A DNA stretch of 64,000 nt, from contig NC_088314.1 of assembly GCF_910592395.1 (NCBI RefSeq), forward strand, positions 3,780,001 through 3,844,000. Direction: 5' to 3'. A program made the translations under genes and the position numbers. The DNA is from Lineus longissimus. Its lineage: Eukaryota > Nemertea > Pilidiophora > Heteronemertea > Lineidae. Shown here piece after piece: positions 60,001 through 64,000 of the stretch (within the stretch, counting starts at the first letter, position 1; each line of letters begins with the position of its first letter). Below the pieces are notes generated by a model. That model had not been told where the DNA came from, searched no databases, and saw only the letters and a list, made by a program, of their open reading frames with translations.

Positions 60001-62738
60001 TAGGATTTGGGAATGTTAACTTCACTGTCTGTTCATGTCCATGTATCAACTTGGGTTTTCTACATCTGTTCTGATGTTGAATTCTTTGTGGCAAAATTGA
60101 AAAAAACCAGCACTCAAGTCTATCAACCTGTATTTTCTGCTTTTCATTTTTGGTTGAATTTGATATTTCTGTATCTATCAACCATTCCATCAAGATCCCA
60201 AGCTTAAAACCTCGCTTTTCAGATCCCTTACATTGGATATGATTCAAAGTAAGATGAAATGCAAAGTAGTCGTTGATTTGTAGATGGTTTGAGAGAGGAG
60301 ATGTGACTGCTGTACTTGACTTTCATCTTACATTGAATGTTTTTAATTTGACCATTTGGCAATGTTTTACGACTTGGCTCTCTTAGTTTTTTACTCTGTT
60401 GATGAAATAAGTTCTCTTTTCCTCTTGGGACTGGTTGTCAATTTCTTTGATTCTTAATAACGCTCCGCCGCAGGCCCAGGCGGACAGCACTCCCAACTTC
60501 ACCAGCATCACATTTCATTATTTCATTTGTCGCATCTTTAGAAATATCACAATAAAGATCGTAGATTCTCAGAGATGCCGTAAGTCCTTTAAGTTCTGTT
60601 TTTCTCTCATATTTTCACAAGACATATTAAAGTTACATTTTAGCTTTTCATTCTCCTCATGTGCACAACCCGAGTTTATTTTGACGTAGGATTTATTTGA
60701 TTGAGCATGACAACAGACATGACTAATTATGTAGATCACCTTAAGTTGAATGCATTTTGTTATGCACTCTTATGTGAACAGCATGACTGAGATTAGGTCT
60801 TGTGTGGTCACTATGATCCCATTTCCTTAAAGGGACTATATCCAAGTTCCTTAAGGGACTAACTAAATGCGAGGTTCCATTATACTAATATACTCATGTA
60901 TGTGGAATTGTTATGAAAGATTTAATGTTATGCACTGTTGATTCCAGGGCCGGCTCATCTTTTCAACTTAAGGTGAATGTCACATTCGTACCAGACTTAG
61001 TTGATAGTTGGCTGATGTCCGTCCGTTTGTCTGTCTGTATGGTGCATCTGTCCGTTCGTGGTGTTGTTACATATGATGACTTGTTCAGTCACGTGTCATG
61101 TTAGGAGCAGCTCTGTCAAACCAAATTGTCATGTTAGTGAGCACACAAGGCCAGGGTGGGAGGGGGTTAGTTCTCCAACAGATCACCAGGAAGGGCGTAA
61201 TTAGAGACCATTATGTAGTTGAGTGGCCTTAATGACTACTGAAACTTCTAATGGACCTTGTGTCCTGTTTAGTGAGAAAAATCTTCAAGGAAATGCAGGA
61301 CTTCACTTGTCATCCAAATGACTCTGAACAAAATCCACTGACTTCCTTCTTGCGATATATGATATTCCTGTTGTTGAATTAGGTGCTGGGCCTGGTCACA
61401 ATTAAAAACAACTCACCGCTATCCGAGATGTTTTATTGAAGTAGTGCTGTTGGTTTTGGGCCTTGTGTTATGCAGAGTGTAACCCTGATTAACATATTTG
61501 AATATCGAGTGTACCGTGACGTGATCCTGTCTTGTGACTTGTATAGTTGAACTTGTTTAGATTCAAATATGTTTGACTGAAACAATTTTTGTCTCACTTC
61601 ATCTACCTTGTTTCCCTTGAAATCAACTGATCACCTAGGCCCAGCATGAGTAACATTACAAGTTGTCATTGCCCAGCTGTTTGCAGTTCTTGTCTTAGTA
61701 CTGGTGTCTTGTCCCCAAGACTGAGACATTTGTGAATGTTTGTCAAAATGATTTGTTACATCCATTCTGGTCTCCTCTGTGTCATATCTCCAGTGTTGTT
61801 TGAAAAATCCTGACATTTCAGCCGAGCTAGGCCTAGATGACATTTCTGAATCTCAAACCCCCGGACTCCAAAGTACAAGTGCCGATCTGCTGCGGCAAAT
61901 AATATCTTTACACCACTTGTACAATTTATACATGTTTTGGTATCGATTGTTTCAGTCAGGTTTGATGCATTTATCAATTAAGTAAAATTTTCAAATTTCA
62001 AAATTTCAAAACTTTAAAACTTTTATCAGGTATGATATCTTCTCATTCTTCTTTATATAACTCCTGCTGGTCACAATGACTTCTTGCTGAGGTTAATAAC
62101 TTTATTCAAGTTAACCCTGGTGCTGGCTTTGCCCGTTTCATTGTTTTTTTCATTCAAGATTTTTTTAGAAAAGATTATCAGTCTATTCAGTGGGTGCGCT
62201 GTAACCTAACAACTTTTACGATTTATTAAAAGCCTGCGACAGACTAACCTTTCCCTTTTCTTTTCTACATTTTGGAAAACCAGGATGTGTTATCCTACCT
62301 GCCTTTGAACATTTTTACAAACATTTTAGACTATCTTCAATAAGCTCAAACACTTCGCCAAACATTTATAGCTGTATACAATAGTTCATCTGCTGATCGA
62401 TAATTTGCTTTTTTACAGCAGAAATGTACTGGACTTCAAGAGTATAATGCAGCTGTTGAATTTTAAAACCAAACGGTTCAAATATCGTGTACGGCTGCTT
62501 TCTATGAATCATAACAAACTCCTCATTTTCGTTGCAGTGTATGCTCCAATCCTCCACCACATCTGTCCGAACTGCCGCTAGTCAGGATGAAGCACCGGAG
62601 CCAAAAAGGCCCCAGCAAACTTCCTGGGAAACTTCCACGCCGATCCAAGTCAGTGGGGGCCACCACAAGAAGCACAAACAAAGGAGCAAAGGCCACGTGA
62701 GGGTGCTGGACTCGCATGGCCATGCATCTGATATCTGA
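5788..62738 (+). CDS. IQSEC: IQSEC/BRAG-family Arf GEF (IQ motif, Sec7, PH); gene model of 12 coding exons
   Basis: Sec7-domain exchange factor acting on Arf GTPases (Arf6 and Arf1 in animals) at the plasma membrane and synapses. Main model: 5788-6005, 50570-52129, 54672-54833, 55570-55651, 56105-56312, 57164-57303, 57890-58015, 58167-58266, 58528-58649, 58825-59038, 59700-59755, 62538-62738. Every junction is GT-AG and every phase matches, giving 3,189 nt (1,062 residues plus stop). Domain order: coiled coil (~18-60), IQ motif (~166-187), Ser-rich linker with poly-Pro (~375-385), Sec7 (~590-780), PH (~791-910), basic tail ending Ser-Asp-Ile. The order matches vertebrate IQSEC1-3. The span includes introns, with the first ~44.5 kb long. 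Invertebrates usually have a single IQSEC gene, so I do not assign a paralogue number. Family identity is certain; the terminal exons are less so. Confidence 0.93.
6006..11470 (+). other. Intron 1, first part
   Basis: No exon recognised. Contains G runs at 6140-6163 (12 G, A, 11 G), 8587-8597 (11 G) and 8652-8665, and a C run at 9426-9434. The rest is AT-rich sequence with only short open frames and no domain similarity I can recognise. Confidence 0.5.
11471..12504 (+). repeat. Left arm of the palindrome
   Basis: Carries about 30 cores at ~31-33 bp steps, for example 11500, 11531, 11563, 11597, 11672, 11705, 11738 and 11769. Its open frame at 11548-11925 (125 codons) is an exact mirror of one in the right arm and is made of the repeat itself, so it is not called a gene. 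Confidence 0.85.
12521..13545 (-). repeat. Right arm of the palindrome
   Basis: Reverse complement of the left arm, about 9 bp shorter because it lacks the insertion seen at 12369-12377. Scattered single-base differences show that the arms are two real sequences rather than one copied read. Confidence 0.85.
13546..19073 (+). other. Intron 1, between palindrome and hairpin MITE
   Basis: No exon recognised. A run of 12 G lies at 17584-17595. Only short unremarkable open frames are present. Confidence 0.5.
19074..19191. mobile_element. Small hairpin MITE
   Basis: A 34-bp terminal inverted repeat (19074-19107 and 19158-19191) begins GGGTGATATGAATAAAGAC and ends GCTTTTA. The copies differ at one base and enclose a 50-bp loop. 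The total length is 118 bp. There is no coding capacity. It looks like a non-autonomous DNA transposon end pair. The superfamily cannot be assigned because no clean target duplication is visible. Confidence 0.7.
19192..21069 (+). other. Intron 1, no feature recognised
   Basis: AT-rich sequence. Short open frames only. Confidence 0.5.
21070..21205. repeat. Degenerate tandem repeat, ~50-bp unit
   Basis: About 2.5 diverged units share the order GAC-A-T...GTAGGATG(A/T)CAA followed by a short AC-rich link (TACAGACA). Examples are near 21097, 21147 and 21193. Old and imperfect. Confidence 0.4.
21206..24918 (+). other. Intron 1, no gene recognised
   Basis: The longest open frame (24109-24498) has no recognisable domain. 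A splice-like segment inside it would end in phase 1, incompatible with the exon at 50570. A similarly weak minus-strand frame overlaps it. Confidence 0.45.
24919..25036 (+). promoter_or_regulatory. Candidate internal promoter / 5' UTR of the alternative first exon
   Basis: An AT-rich GATATATTATTA word at about 24922-24933 lies ~110 bp before the ATG at 25037. This is a plausible spacing for a TATA-like element and a short leader. Support is only positional. Confidence 0.2.
25037..25137 (+). CDS. IQSEC: Candidate alternative first exon of IQSEC
   Basis: ATG at 25037 follows an in-frame TAG at 25025. The frame encodes 33 residues, beginning [13 protein letters not shown] and ending in a basic run (SQKKKAMKK). 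It stops at a strong donor, AG|GTAGGT at 25138. The exon ends in AG with the same phase as exon 1, so splicing to 50570 gives the same Ser and continues in frame into the IQ exon. Vertebrate IQSEC genes use alternative first exons that replace the N-terminus, which makes this plausible. Another frame through the segment (acidic, EEEGDEEE) ends in phase 0 and would not join in frame. There is no homology support for the residues themselves. Confidence 0.4.
25138..31800 (+). other. Intron 1, middle part
   Basis: No exon identified. A run of 10 C lies at 25669-25678. Around 29090-29240 the plus strand has a lysine-rich open stretch followed by TAG. It has some coding flavour ([14 protein letters not shown]) but no recognisable family. 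Confidence 0.4.
31804..33653 (-). pseudogene. Decayed coding-like stretch, unidentified
   Basis: Consecutive and overlapping minus-strand frames of 60-108 codons follow one another from 33653 down to 31804, shifting frame several times. Examples are 33408-33653, 33236-33529, 32876-33175 and 32604-32930. The composition is more protein-like and less AT-rich than the surroundings. Pieces such as [14 protein letters not shown] and [17 protein letters not shown] do not match a family I can name. A frameshifted retroelement or processed gene remnant would fit. Chance is also possible. Confidence 0.25.
33654..38753 (+). other. Intron 1, later part
   Basis: No exon recognised. Apart from a possible SINE scrap near 34735-34806, only short open frames on both strands are seen. 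Confidence 0.45.
34735..34806 (-). mobile_element. tRNA-derived SINE-like fragment
   Basis: On the minus strand TAGCTCAATAGG (34797 to 34786) fits the tRNA A-box consensus. A poor B-box-like GATTTGATATCC follows about 35 bases downstream. D- and anticodon-arm pairing is not maintained, so this is not a functional tRNA. Confidence 0.25.
38754..38778 (+). repeat. Run of 25 G
   Basis: Uninterrupted G25 on the sense strand of intron 1. It is capable of G-quadruplex formation and is prone to length error in sequencing. Confidence 0.9.
38779..42302 (+). other. Intron 1, no feature recognised
   Basis: AT-rich sequence. Only short open frames without domains. Confidence 0.5.
42303..42712. mobile_element. 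410-bp MITE with reiterated terminal motifs (full-length copy)
   Basis: The left end AGCCGCACTTACACCAC and right end GTGGTGTAAGCGCAGCT are imperfect inverted repeats. TAT flanks both sides as a possible 3-bp target duplication. The GC-rich interior contains further copies of the end motif. Forward copies lie near 42386 (GCGCTTACACCA) and 42532 (diverged). Inverted copies lie near 42663 and 42696. There is no transposase. The right 243 bp are repeated at 59192-59434. The PIF/Harbinger group is possible from the 3-bp duplication, but this is weak. Confidence 0.75.
42713..44092 (+). other. Intron 1, no feature recognised
   Basis: Short open frames only. Confidence 0.45.
44400..44455 (-). mobile_element. 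tRNA-derived SINE scrap
   Basis: The minus strand contains GGTTCAAGTCC (44429-44419), an exact pol III B-box. It is preceded by ACACTGGAGGTTGAG, which resembles the anticodon-to-variable region of tRNA-derived SINEs. No A-box is found at the right distance, so it is a fragment. Confidence 0.35.
44935..45029 (+). other. Orphan exon-like segment
   Basis: A 95-nt segment between an acceptor (GGTCTTCAG) and a donor (AAG|GTAGGA). One open frame encodes [18 protein letters not shown] and runs on to PNK. Its length and phases (needs one base before, leaves none) would break the IQSEC frame if inserted between 6005 and 50570. It is therefore either a chance match, a poison exon, or part of another transcript. 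Confidence 0.2.
45030..46172 (+). other. Intron 1, no feature recognised
   Basis: A frame running through 45373 continues from the orphan segment but shows no domain. Confidence 0.4.
46173..46393. repeat. Minisatellite, 7 units of 30-33 bp
   Basis: Unit: GCACTCTGCTTGGAC, then CACAATGATGCTC and a short link. Unit starts are at 46173, 46204, 46234, 46267, 46299, 46331 and 46362. Units alternate between ACAATGATG and TGCTCTGATG variants. A 100-codon minus-strand frame here is the repeat read as protein. Confidence 0.85.
46394..50569 (+). other. Intron 1, last part
   Basis: No exon recognised. C runs at 47031-47038 (8) and 49431-49444 (14). The intron ends with a pyrimidine-rich acceptor, CTCATTCTAG, at 50569. 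Confidence 0.5.
50570..52129 (+). CDS. IQSEC: IQSEC large exon: IQ motif and Ser-rich linker
   Basis: A 1,560-nt exon, residues 73-592 of the main model. It opens after CATTCTAG; the first T completes Ser73. The segment [18 protein letters not shown] (residues ~147-164) and the following IQ motif (core [18 protein letters not shown], ~174-191) are close to vertebrate IQSEC. The IQ motif binds calmodulin there. The remainder is a low-complexity, Ser/Asp/Asn-rich linker with a seven-proline run after KRGKRG (~375-385), a likely SH3 or profilin ligand. It ends in the conserved YRVGLNLFN, just before Sec7. The donor is AA|GTAAGT at 52130, leaving two bases that make Lys with the next exon. Opposite-strand frames here are shadows. 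Confidence 0.95.
52130..54671 (+). other. IQSEC intron 2
   Basis: 2.5 kb, GT-AG. No further exon or named repeat recognised. An ATG-rich frame at 54583 merely reads into exon 3. Confidence 0.7.
54672..54833 (+). CDS. IQSEC: IQSEC exon 3: start of Sec7 domain
   Basis: Follows TTTCTCACCAG. It encodes [15 protein letters not shown] and then the [13 protein letters not shown] helix region, matching KKPEKGIQYLIERGF...GLSRQMIGEFLGN of vertebrate IQSEC. These are the first helices of Sec7. The donor is GA|GTAAGT, leaving GA to make Asp with the T of the next exon. Confidence 0.95.
54841..54900 (+). mobile_element. CORE/MIR-like SINE fragment
   Basis: GACCTTGGGCAAGGCACTTA followed by ATCATTTGGG closely resembles the conserved core of CORE-SINEs (in MIR, GACCTTGGGCAAGTCACTTA). 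Only a scrap of about 50 bp is recognisable, directly after the exon 3 donor. Confidence 0.4.
54993..55188. mobile_element. 196-bp MITE with TA duplication
   Basis: The ends GGGCCGTTTAGACGAC and GTCGTCTAAACGGCCC are perfect 16-bp inverted repeats, flanked on both sides by TA (54991-54992, 55189-55190). The interior has repeated TCCGGAT words in both orientations and a second CGTTTACACGACG-like copy of the end. There is no coding capacity. The TA duplication fits a Tc1/mariner-type mobiliser. It lies in the intron between exons 3 and 4. Confidence 0.85.
55189..55569 (+). other. IQSEC intron 3, remainder
   Basis: No exon. The hydrophobic frame at 55303-55491 lies wholly in the intron and has no splice support. 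Confidence 0.6.
55570..55651 (+). CDS. IQSEC: IQSEC exon 4: Sec7 domain
   Basis: An 82-nt exon after GTCTTTCAG. It encodes (D)[19 protein letters not shown] and then FQTYFRMP. It matches CVVDEMDFSTMELDEALRKF of vertebrate IQSEC. It ends in phase 0 at CCG|GTAAGT. The terminal MP with the next exon's GEAQK forms a cytohesin-like PGEAQK junction. Confidence 0.95.
55652..56104 (+). other. IQSEC intron 4
   Basis: 453 bp, GT-AG. Nothing else recognised. Confidence 0.8.
56105..56312 (+). CDS. IQSEC: IQSEC exon 5: Sec7 catalytic core
   Basis: Encodes [20 protein letters not shown] and then the second Sec7 motif ([14 protein letters not shown]) and DFIKNLRG. The Glu of GEAQK (residue 676 of the model) is the 'glutamic finger' that displaces Mg-GDP from Arf (Glu156 in ARNO). 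It is intact, so exchange activity is expected. Compared with vertebrate IQSEC (RVQGEAQK, LNTDMYSP) this protein keeps PGEAQK and NTDLHN, as in cytohesins. It ends in phase 1 at CGAG|GTAAGG. Confidence 0.97.
56313..57163 (+). other. IQSEC intron 5
   Basis: 851 bp, GT-AG. No repeat or exon recognised. Confidence 0.75.
57164..57303 (+). CDS. IQSEC: IQSEC exon 6: end of Sec7 and Sec7-PH linker
   Basis: Follows CATCTCCAG. It completes NLRG-IDD and encodes [20 protein letters not shown] and [13 protein letters not shown], matching MGIYERIRKRELKTNEDHVSQV...VGKKP of vertebrate IQSEC. The main donor is CCG|GTAGGT. A second donor 12 nt downstream, AAG|GTATTT at 57316, would add Val-Gly-Ser-Lys in frame. 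Vertebrate IQSEC1 also has an optional insertion here between GKKP and LSLPHRRL. Confidence 0.94.
57304..57889 (+). other. IQSEC intron 6
   Basis: 586 bp, GT-AG. Contains a short GCATGCATGCATG run near 57714. Confidence 0.75.
57890..58015 (+). CDS. IQSEC: IQSEC exon 7: PH domain start
   Basis: 42 codons, phase 0 at both ends. Encodes [20 protein letters not shown] and then [16 protein letters not shown]. It is nearly identical to the vertebrate sequence [19 protein letters not shown]...[17 protein letters not shown], the first strands of the PH domain. The PH domain binds phosphoinositides and controls membrane recruitment in BRAG proteins. The donor is CTG|GTAAGT. Confidence 0.97.
58016..58166 (+). 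other. IQSEC intron 7
   Basis: 151 bp, GT-AG. Confidence 0.85.
58167..58266 (+). CDS. IQSEC: IQSEC exon 8: PH domain middle
   Basis: 100 nt. Encodes [20 protein letters not shown] and then [13 protein letters not shown]. It matches VTKIFQKKKNSVTYSFRQSFSLYGMQVLLF of vertebrate IQSEC. It ends in phase 1 (C|GTAAGT). Confidence 0.95.
58267..58527 (+). other. IQSEC intron 8
   Basis: 261 bp, GT-AG. Short GATGT repeats near 58418. Confidence 0.8.
58528..58649 (+). CDS. IQSEC: IQSEC exon 9: PH domain end
   Basis: 122 nt. The split codon gives His. Encodes [20 protein letters not shown] and then [15 protein letters not shown], matching YPNGIRLTSAV...KVLINFNAP..DRKKFTDDLRESIAE. The C-terminal PH helix is intact. 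Phase 0 at GAG|GTAAGG. Confidence 0.95.
58650..58824 (+). other. IQSEC intron 9
   Basis: 175 bp, GT-AG. Confidence 0.85.
58825..59038 (+). CDS. IQSEC: IQSEC exon 10: post-PH helix and tail
   Basis: Encodes [20 protein letters not shown], homologous to VQEMEKHRIESELEKQKG after the PH domain in vertebrates. Later [14 protein letters not shown] matches KRSALSSSLRDLSE. It ends at GATT|GTAAGT, phase 1. Reading through the donor gives a stop 12 codons later, so an unspliced short form is possible but not supported. Confidence 0.92.
59039..59699 (+). other. IQSEC intron 10
   Basis: 661 bp, GT-AG. It houses the truncated MITE at 59192-59434. A 141-codon minus-strand frame is MITE plus intron, not a gene. 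Confidence 0.75.
59192..59434. mobile_element. Left-truncated copy of the 410-bp MITE
   Basis: Matches 42470-42712 over 243 bp at equal length, with only a few substitutions. For example, CGTACAACACG there is CTTACACCACG here. The copy begins at AGCGCCATTTCG and lacks the left ~167 bp. The right end GTGGTGTAAGCGCAGCT is intact. Confidence 0.85.
59700..59755 (+). CDS. IQSEC: IQSEC exon 11: basic Ser/Gly tail
   Basis: 56 nt after TCATTTCAG. Encodes [19 protein letters not shown], which matches the SEAGKRGRRSSAGSLES segment of vertebrate IQSEC1. Phase 0 at ATG|GTAAGT. It can join in frame either the exon at 62538 or the candidate exon at 60474. Confidence 0.88.
60474..60579 (+). CDS. IQSEC: Candidate alternative IQSEC exon 12
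   Basis: 106 nt between CGCCGCAG and a good donor, C|GTAAGT. Phase-0 entry from exon 11 gives [17 protein letters not shown] and on to VDSQRC. A second acceptor 6 nt later would drop Ala-Gln. It exits in phase 1 and matches the entry phase of 61822, but gives an early stop if joined to 62538. There is no homology support. Confidence 0.35.
61822..61985 (+). CDS. IQSEC: Candidate alternative IQSEC terminal exon
   Basis: After GACATTTCAG. In the phase left by 60579 it reads [20 protein letters not shown] and then ADLLRQ, continuing through a hydrophobic stretch to TAA at 61983. With the preceding exon it would add 89 residues after residue 996, in place of the Ser-Asp-Ile tail. The acidic Ser/Thr part looks coding, but the last 25 residues look like intron read-through. 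An undetected donor may lie within it. Confidence 0.35.
62538..62738 (+). CDS. IQSEC: IQSEC terminal coding exon with PDZ-ligand end
   Basis: After TTTCGTTGCAG, phase-0 entry from exon 11. Encodes 66 residues: [20 protein letters not shown], then a basic His/Lys stretch ([14 protein letters not shown]), ending HGHASDI and TGA at 62736. Ser-Asp-Ile at the C-terminus fits the class I PDZ ligand S/T-X-hydrophobic, as does the STVV end of mammalian IQSEC2. Joining makes the total coding length exactly divisible by three. No direct sequence homology is visible beyond that. Confidence 0.7.
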   Translation, partial: CMLQSSTTSVRTAASQDEAPEPKRPQQTSWETSTPIQVSGGHHKKHKQRSKGHVRVLDSHGHASDI

Positions 62739-63242
62739 AGTTATACGTCAAGAGAATTCGTATCGAGTTCGTTCCAACACAAATTGTGGGAACATGCCGG
62801 TAATATGCAGGTTTTTTGTTGAGTTTAACAGAGGACGTACATGTACATGTAGCATACTCAGATGAGACAGACCACTGCACTTTTGATTGTACATTGTTTG
62901 TAAAGTGTTGCTTGGTTCTTGTTTCATCCGAGACATGTTTAGGTCGCAAAACGTCGGGCAACCTACCCCAGTCAATGCGGTTGTCCAAGATCTGCCAAAG
63001 CACAATGCATGTGTCTACAAGAATTGACTAACATTTCTTGCAAAGTTTGTGCGGAATTCAAATGTTCGCATGGTAATCAGGAATAGACTCTGGGAAGGTG
63101 GCGCCCCCAGCGGGATTCTGGATGGGTGGACCTTACGAACATTGCTGGTTATGTCCGACGACAGGGAACTTGTAAAGTGCGCACCAATTTGGTACGCTGT
63201 TGTTAAAAGTGCCAAGAGTAGTGCAGTGGATCGTAGAGACCA
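62739..63242 (+). other. Probable 3' UTR of IQSEC
   Basis: No AATAAA or ATTAAA occurs between the stop and the MITE at 63243. Only shadow open frames lie on both strands. Confidence 0.5.
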
Positions 63243-63411
63243 TGGCCCAAATTCATAAAGGGCGTTTAGCTCAAAACAGCGTTTAACTACTGAATAAACA
63301 GGTTCAGGTCCTTCATGTAAATCTTCACAGAATATGAATAGGCCCTGAAACTGATTAGAGAGAAGTTACACAGGTCTAACCCTTAAACACCCTTTATGAA
63401 TTTGGCCCCAT
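63243..63411. mobile_element. ~170-bp MITE in the 3' region
   Basis: The ends TGGCCCAAATTCATAAAGGG and, inverted, TGGGGCCAAATTCATAAAGG continue with GYGTTTA inside. The inverted repeats are about 26 bp with small differences. The interior is short and non-coding. The ATG words at both flanks are a weak target-duplication candidate. Confidence 0.75.
63293..63298 (+). terminator. Candidate polyadenylation signal AATAAA
   Basis: First canonical hexamer after the IQSEC stop, ~555 nt downstream. It lies inside the MITE. Whether it is used cannot be seen from sequence alone. Confidence 0.35.
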
Positions 63412-64000
63412 GTGTTTGCATGGTGCATTTAGATGGAGTTGTTGTTGTTAGATTGTGAATGTTGGCAAAAGATTTCACCTTGCTTGAAATCATGCAGCTT
63501 TGGTTGAGGACAGACTACCTTGGTTAAAGGGAGAGAAATGTGCACAAAGATAAGATGATGTCGAAGTTGGTGAAGTCTTGTCATTGAGCTACACCAGAGA
63601 CATCAGACTTCAACCATGAAACTAGTGAACCAGATCATTACTAACTTTCTCGTGCAACGTAGAAGGGAGTGTGTCATCAGTCCCGTAGGGCTATCAATGT
63701 ACAACAATTGTAAGGGCTATAAACACTTATACCAGAAATATTAAAAGCTCGCCTTTTATATTTTTGCCATCACCCATAGACAAAACCTGGAGTATATCTT
63801 TACATGTACCCTTGGTTGCTTTCAAGACCCTCAAACCAATGTGGTAACTGTATTTTATAGTGGTCTGTAGTAAAAAAGTGTCATTTCCCCCGGGGAGCTG
63901 TAGTTACATGTAGAAGCAGACTTGCACTGTGCATCCACAAGACATAGCAGGAGAGACAAACTGGCTTCAAGAATCTTTTTGTCTTATCCCACGTGGAAGA
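63412..64000. other. Right edge, no gene recognised
   Basis: No exon or repeat recognised in the last 590 bp. Confidence 0.5.

Larger units (their letters stand above)
59756..62537 (+). other. IQSEC intron 11 (2.8 kb)
   Basis: Contains the two candidate alternative exons at 60474 and 61822. It also contains an AT low-complexity patch at 61984-62025 with repeated TTTCAAAA. No mobile element was identified. Confidence 0.6.

Overview
The window is eukaryotic and most likely from a marine invertebrate. Coding segments are short, bounded by GT-AG splice sites and separated by long AT-rich introns. MITE-like elements, minisatellites and G/C homopolymer runs are scattered through the non-coding sequence. 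The frequent TACATGTA-type words and the mixed CORE-SINE/MITE content suggest a lophotrochozoan (mollusc, annelid or brachiopod). That placement is inference, not proof.

One gene dominates. It is a plus-strand IQSEC/BRAG-family Arf guanine-nucleotide exchange factor (the schizo/loner family in flies). It starts with a coiled-coil exon (5788-6005), followed by a ~44.5 kb intron. A large 1.56 kb exon (50570-52129) carries the IQ motif. A cluster of small exons encodes Sec7 (54672-57303) and PH (57890-58649), and the terminal exon lies at 62538-62738. All twelve exons of the main model join in phase: 3,189 nt, 1,062 residues plus stop. The predicted protein ends in Ser-Asp-Ile, a class I PDZ ligand. 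The sequence also supports a candidate internal first exon (25037-25137), an alternative donor between Sec7 and PH, and a candidate alternative C-terminus (60474-60579 plus 61822-61985).

Region by region: 1-5787 is upstream sequence with a periodic CCAATC array, two CRE+CCAAT modules and a minisatellite. 6006-50569 is the giant first intron. It holds the most striking object in the window, a ~2.07 kb near-perfect palindrome (11471-13545). Each arm is built from a quasi-palindromic core repeated about every 32 bp. The intron also holds a hairpin MITE, a 410-bp MITE, minisatellites, SINE-like scraps and an unidentified decayed coding-like stretch. 50570-62738 is the exon cluster, with MITEs in two of its introns. 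62739-64000 is the 3' region, where the first AATAAA lies inside another MITE.

No second complete protein gene, rRNA, convincing tRNA or CRISPR array was seen. Intermediate exons in the giant intron cannot be excluded without transcript data.
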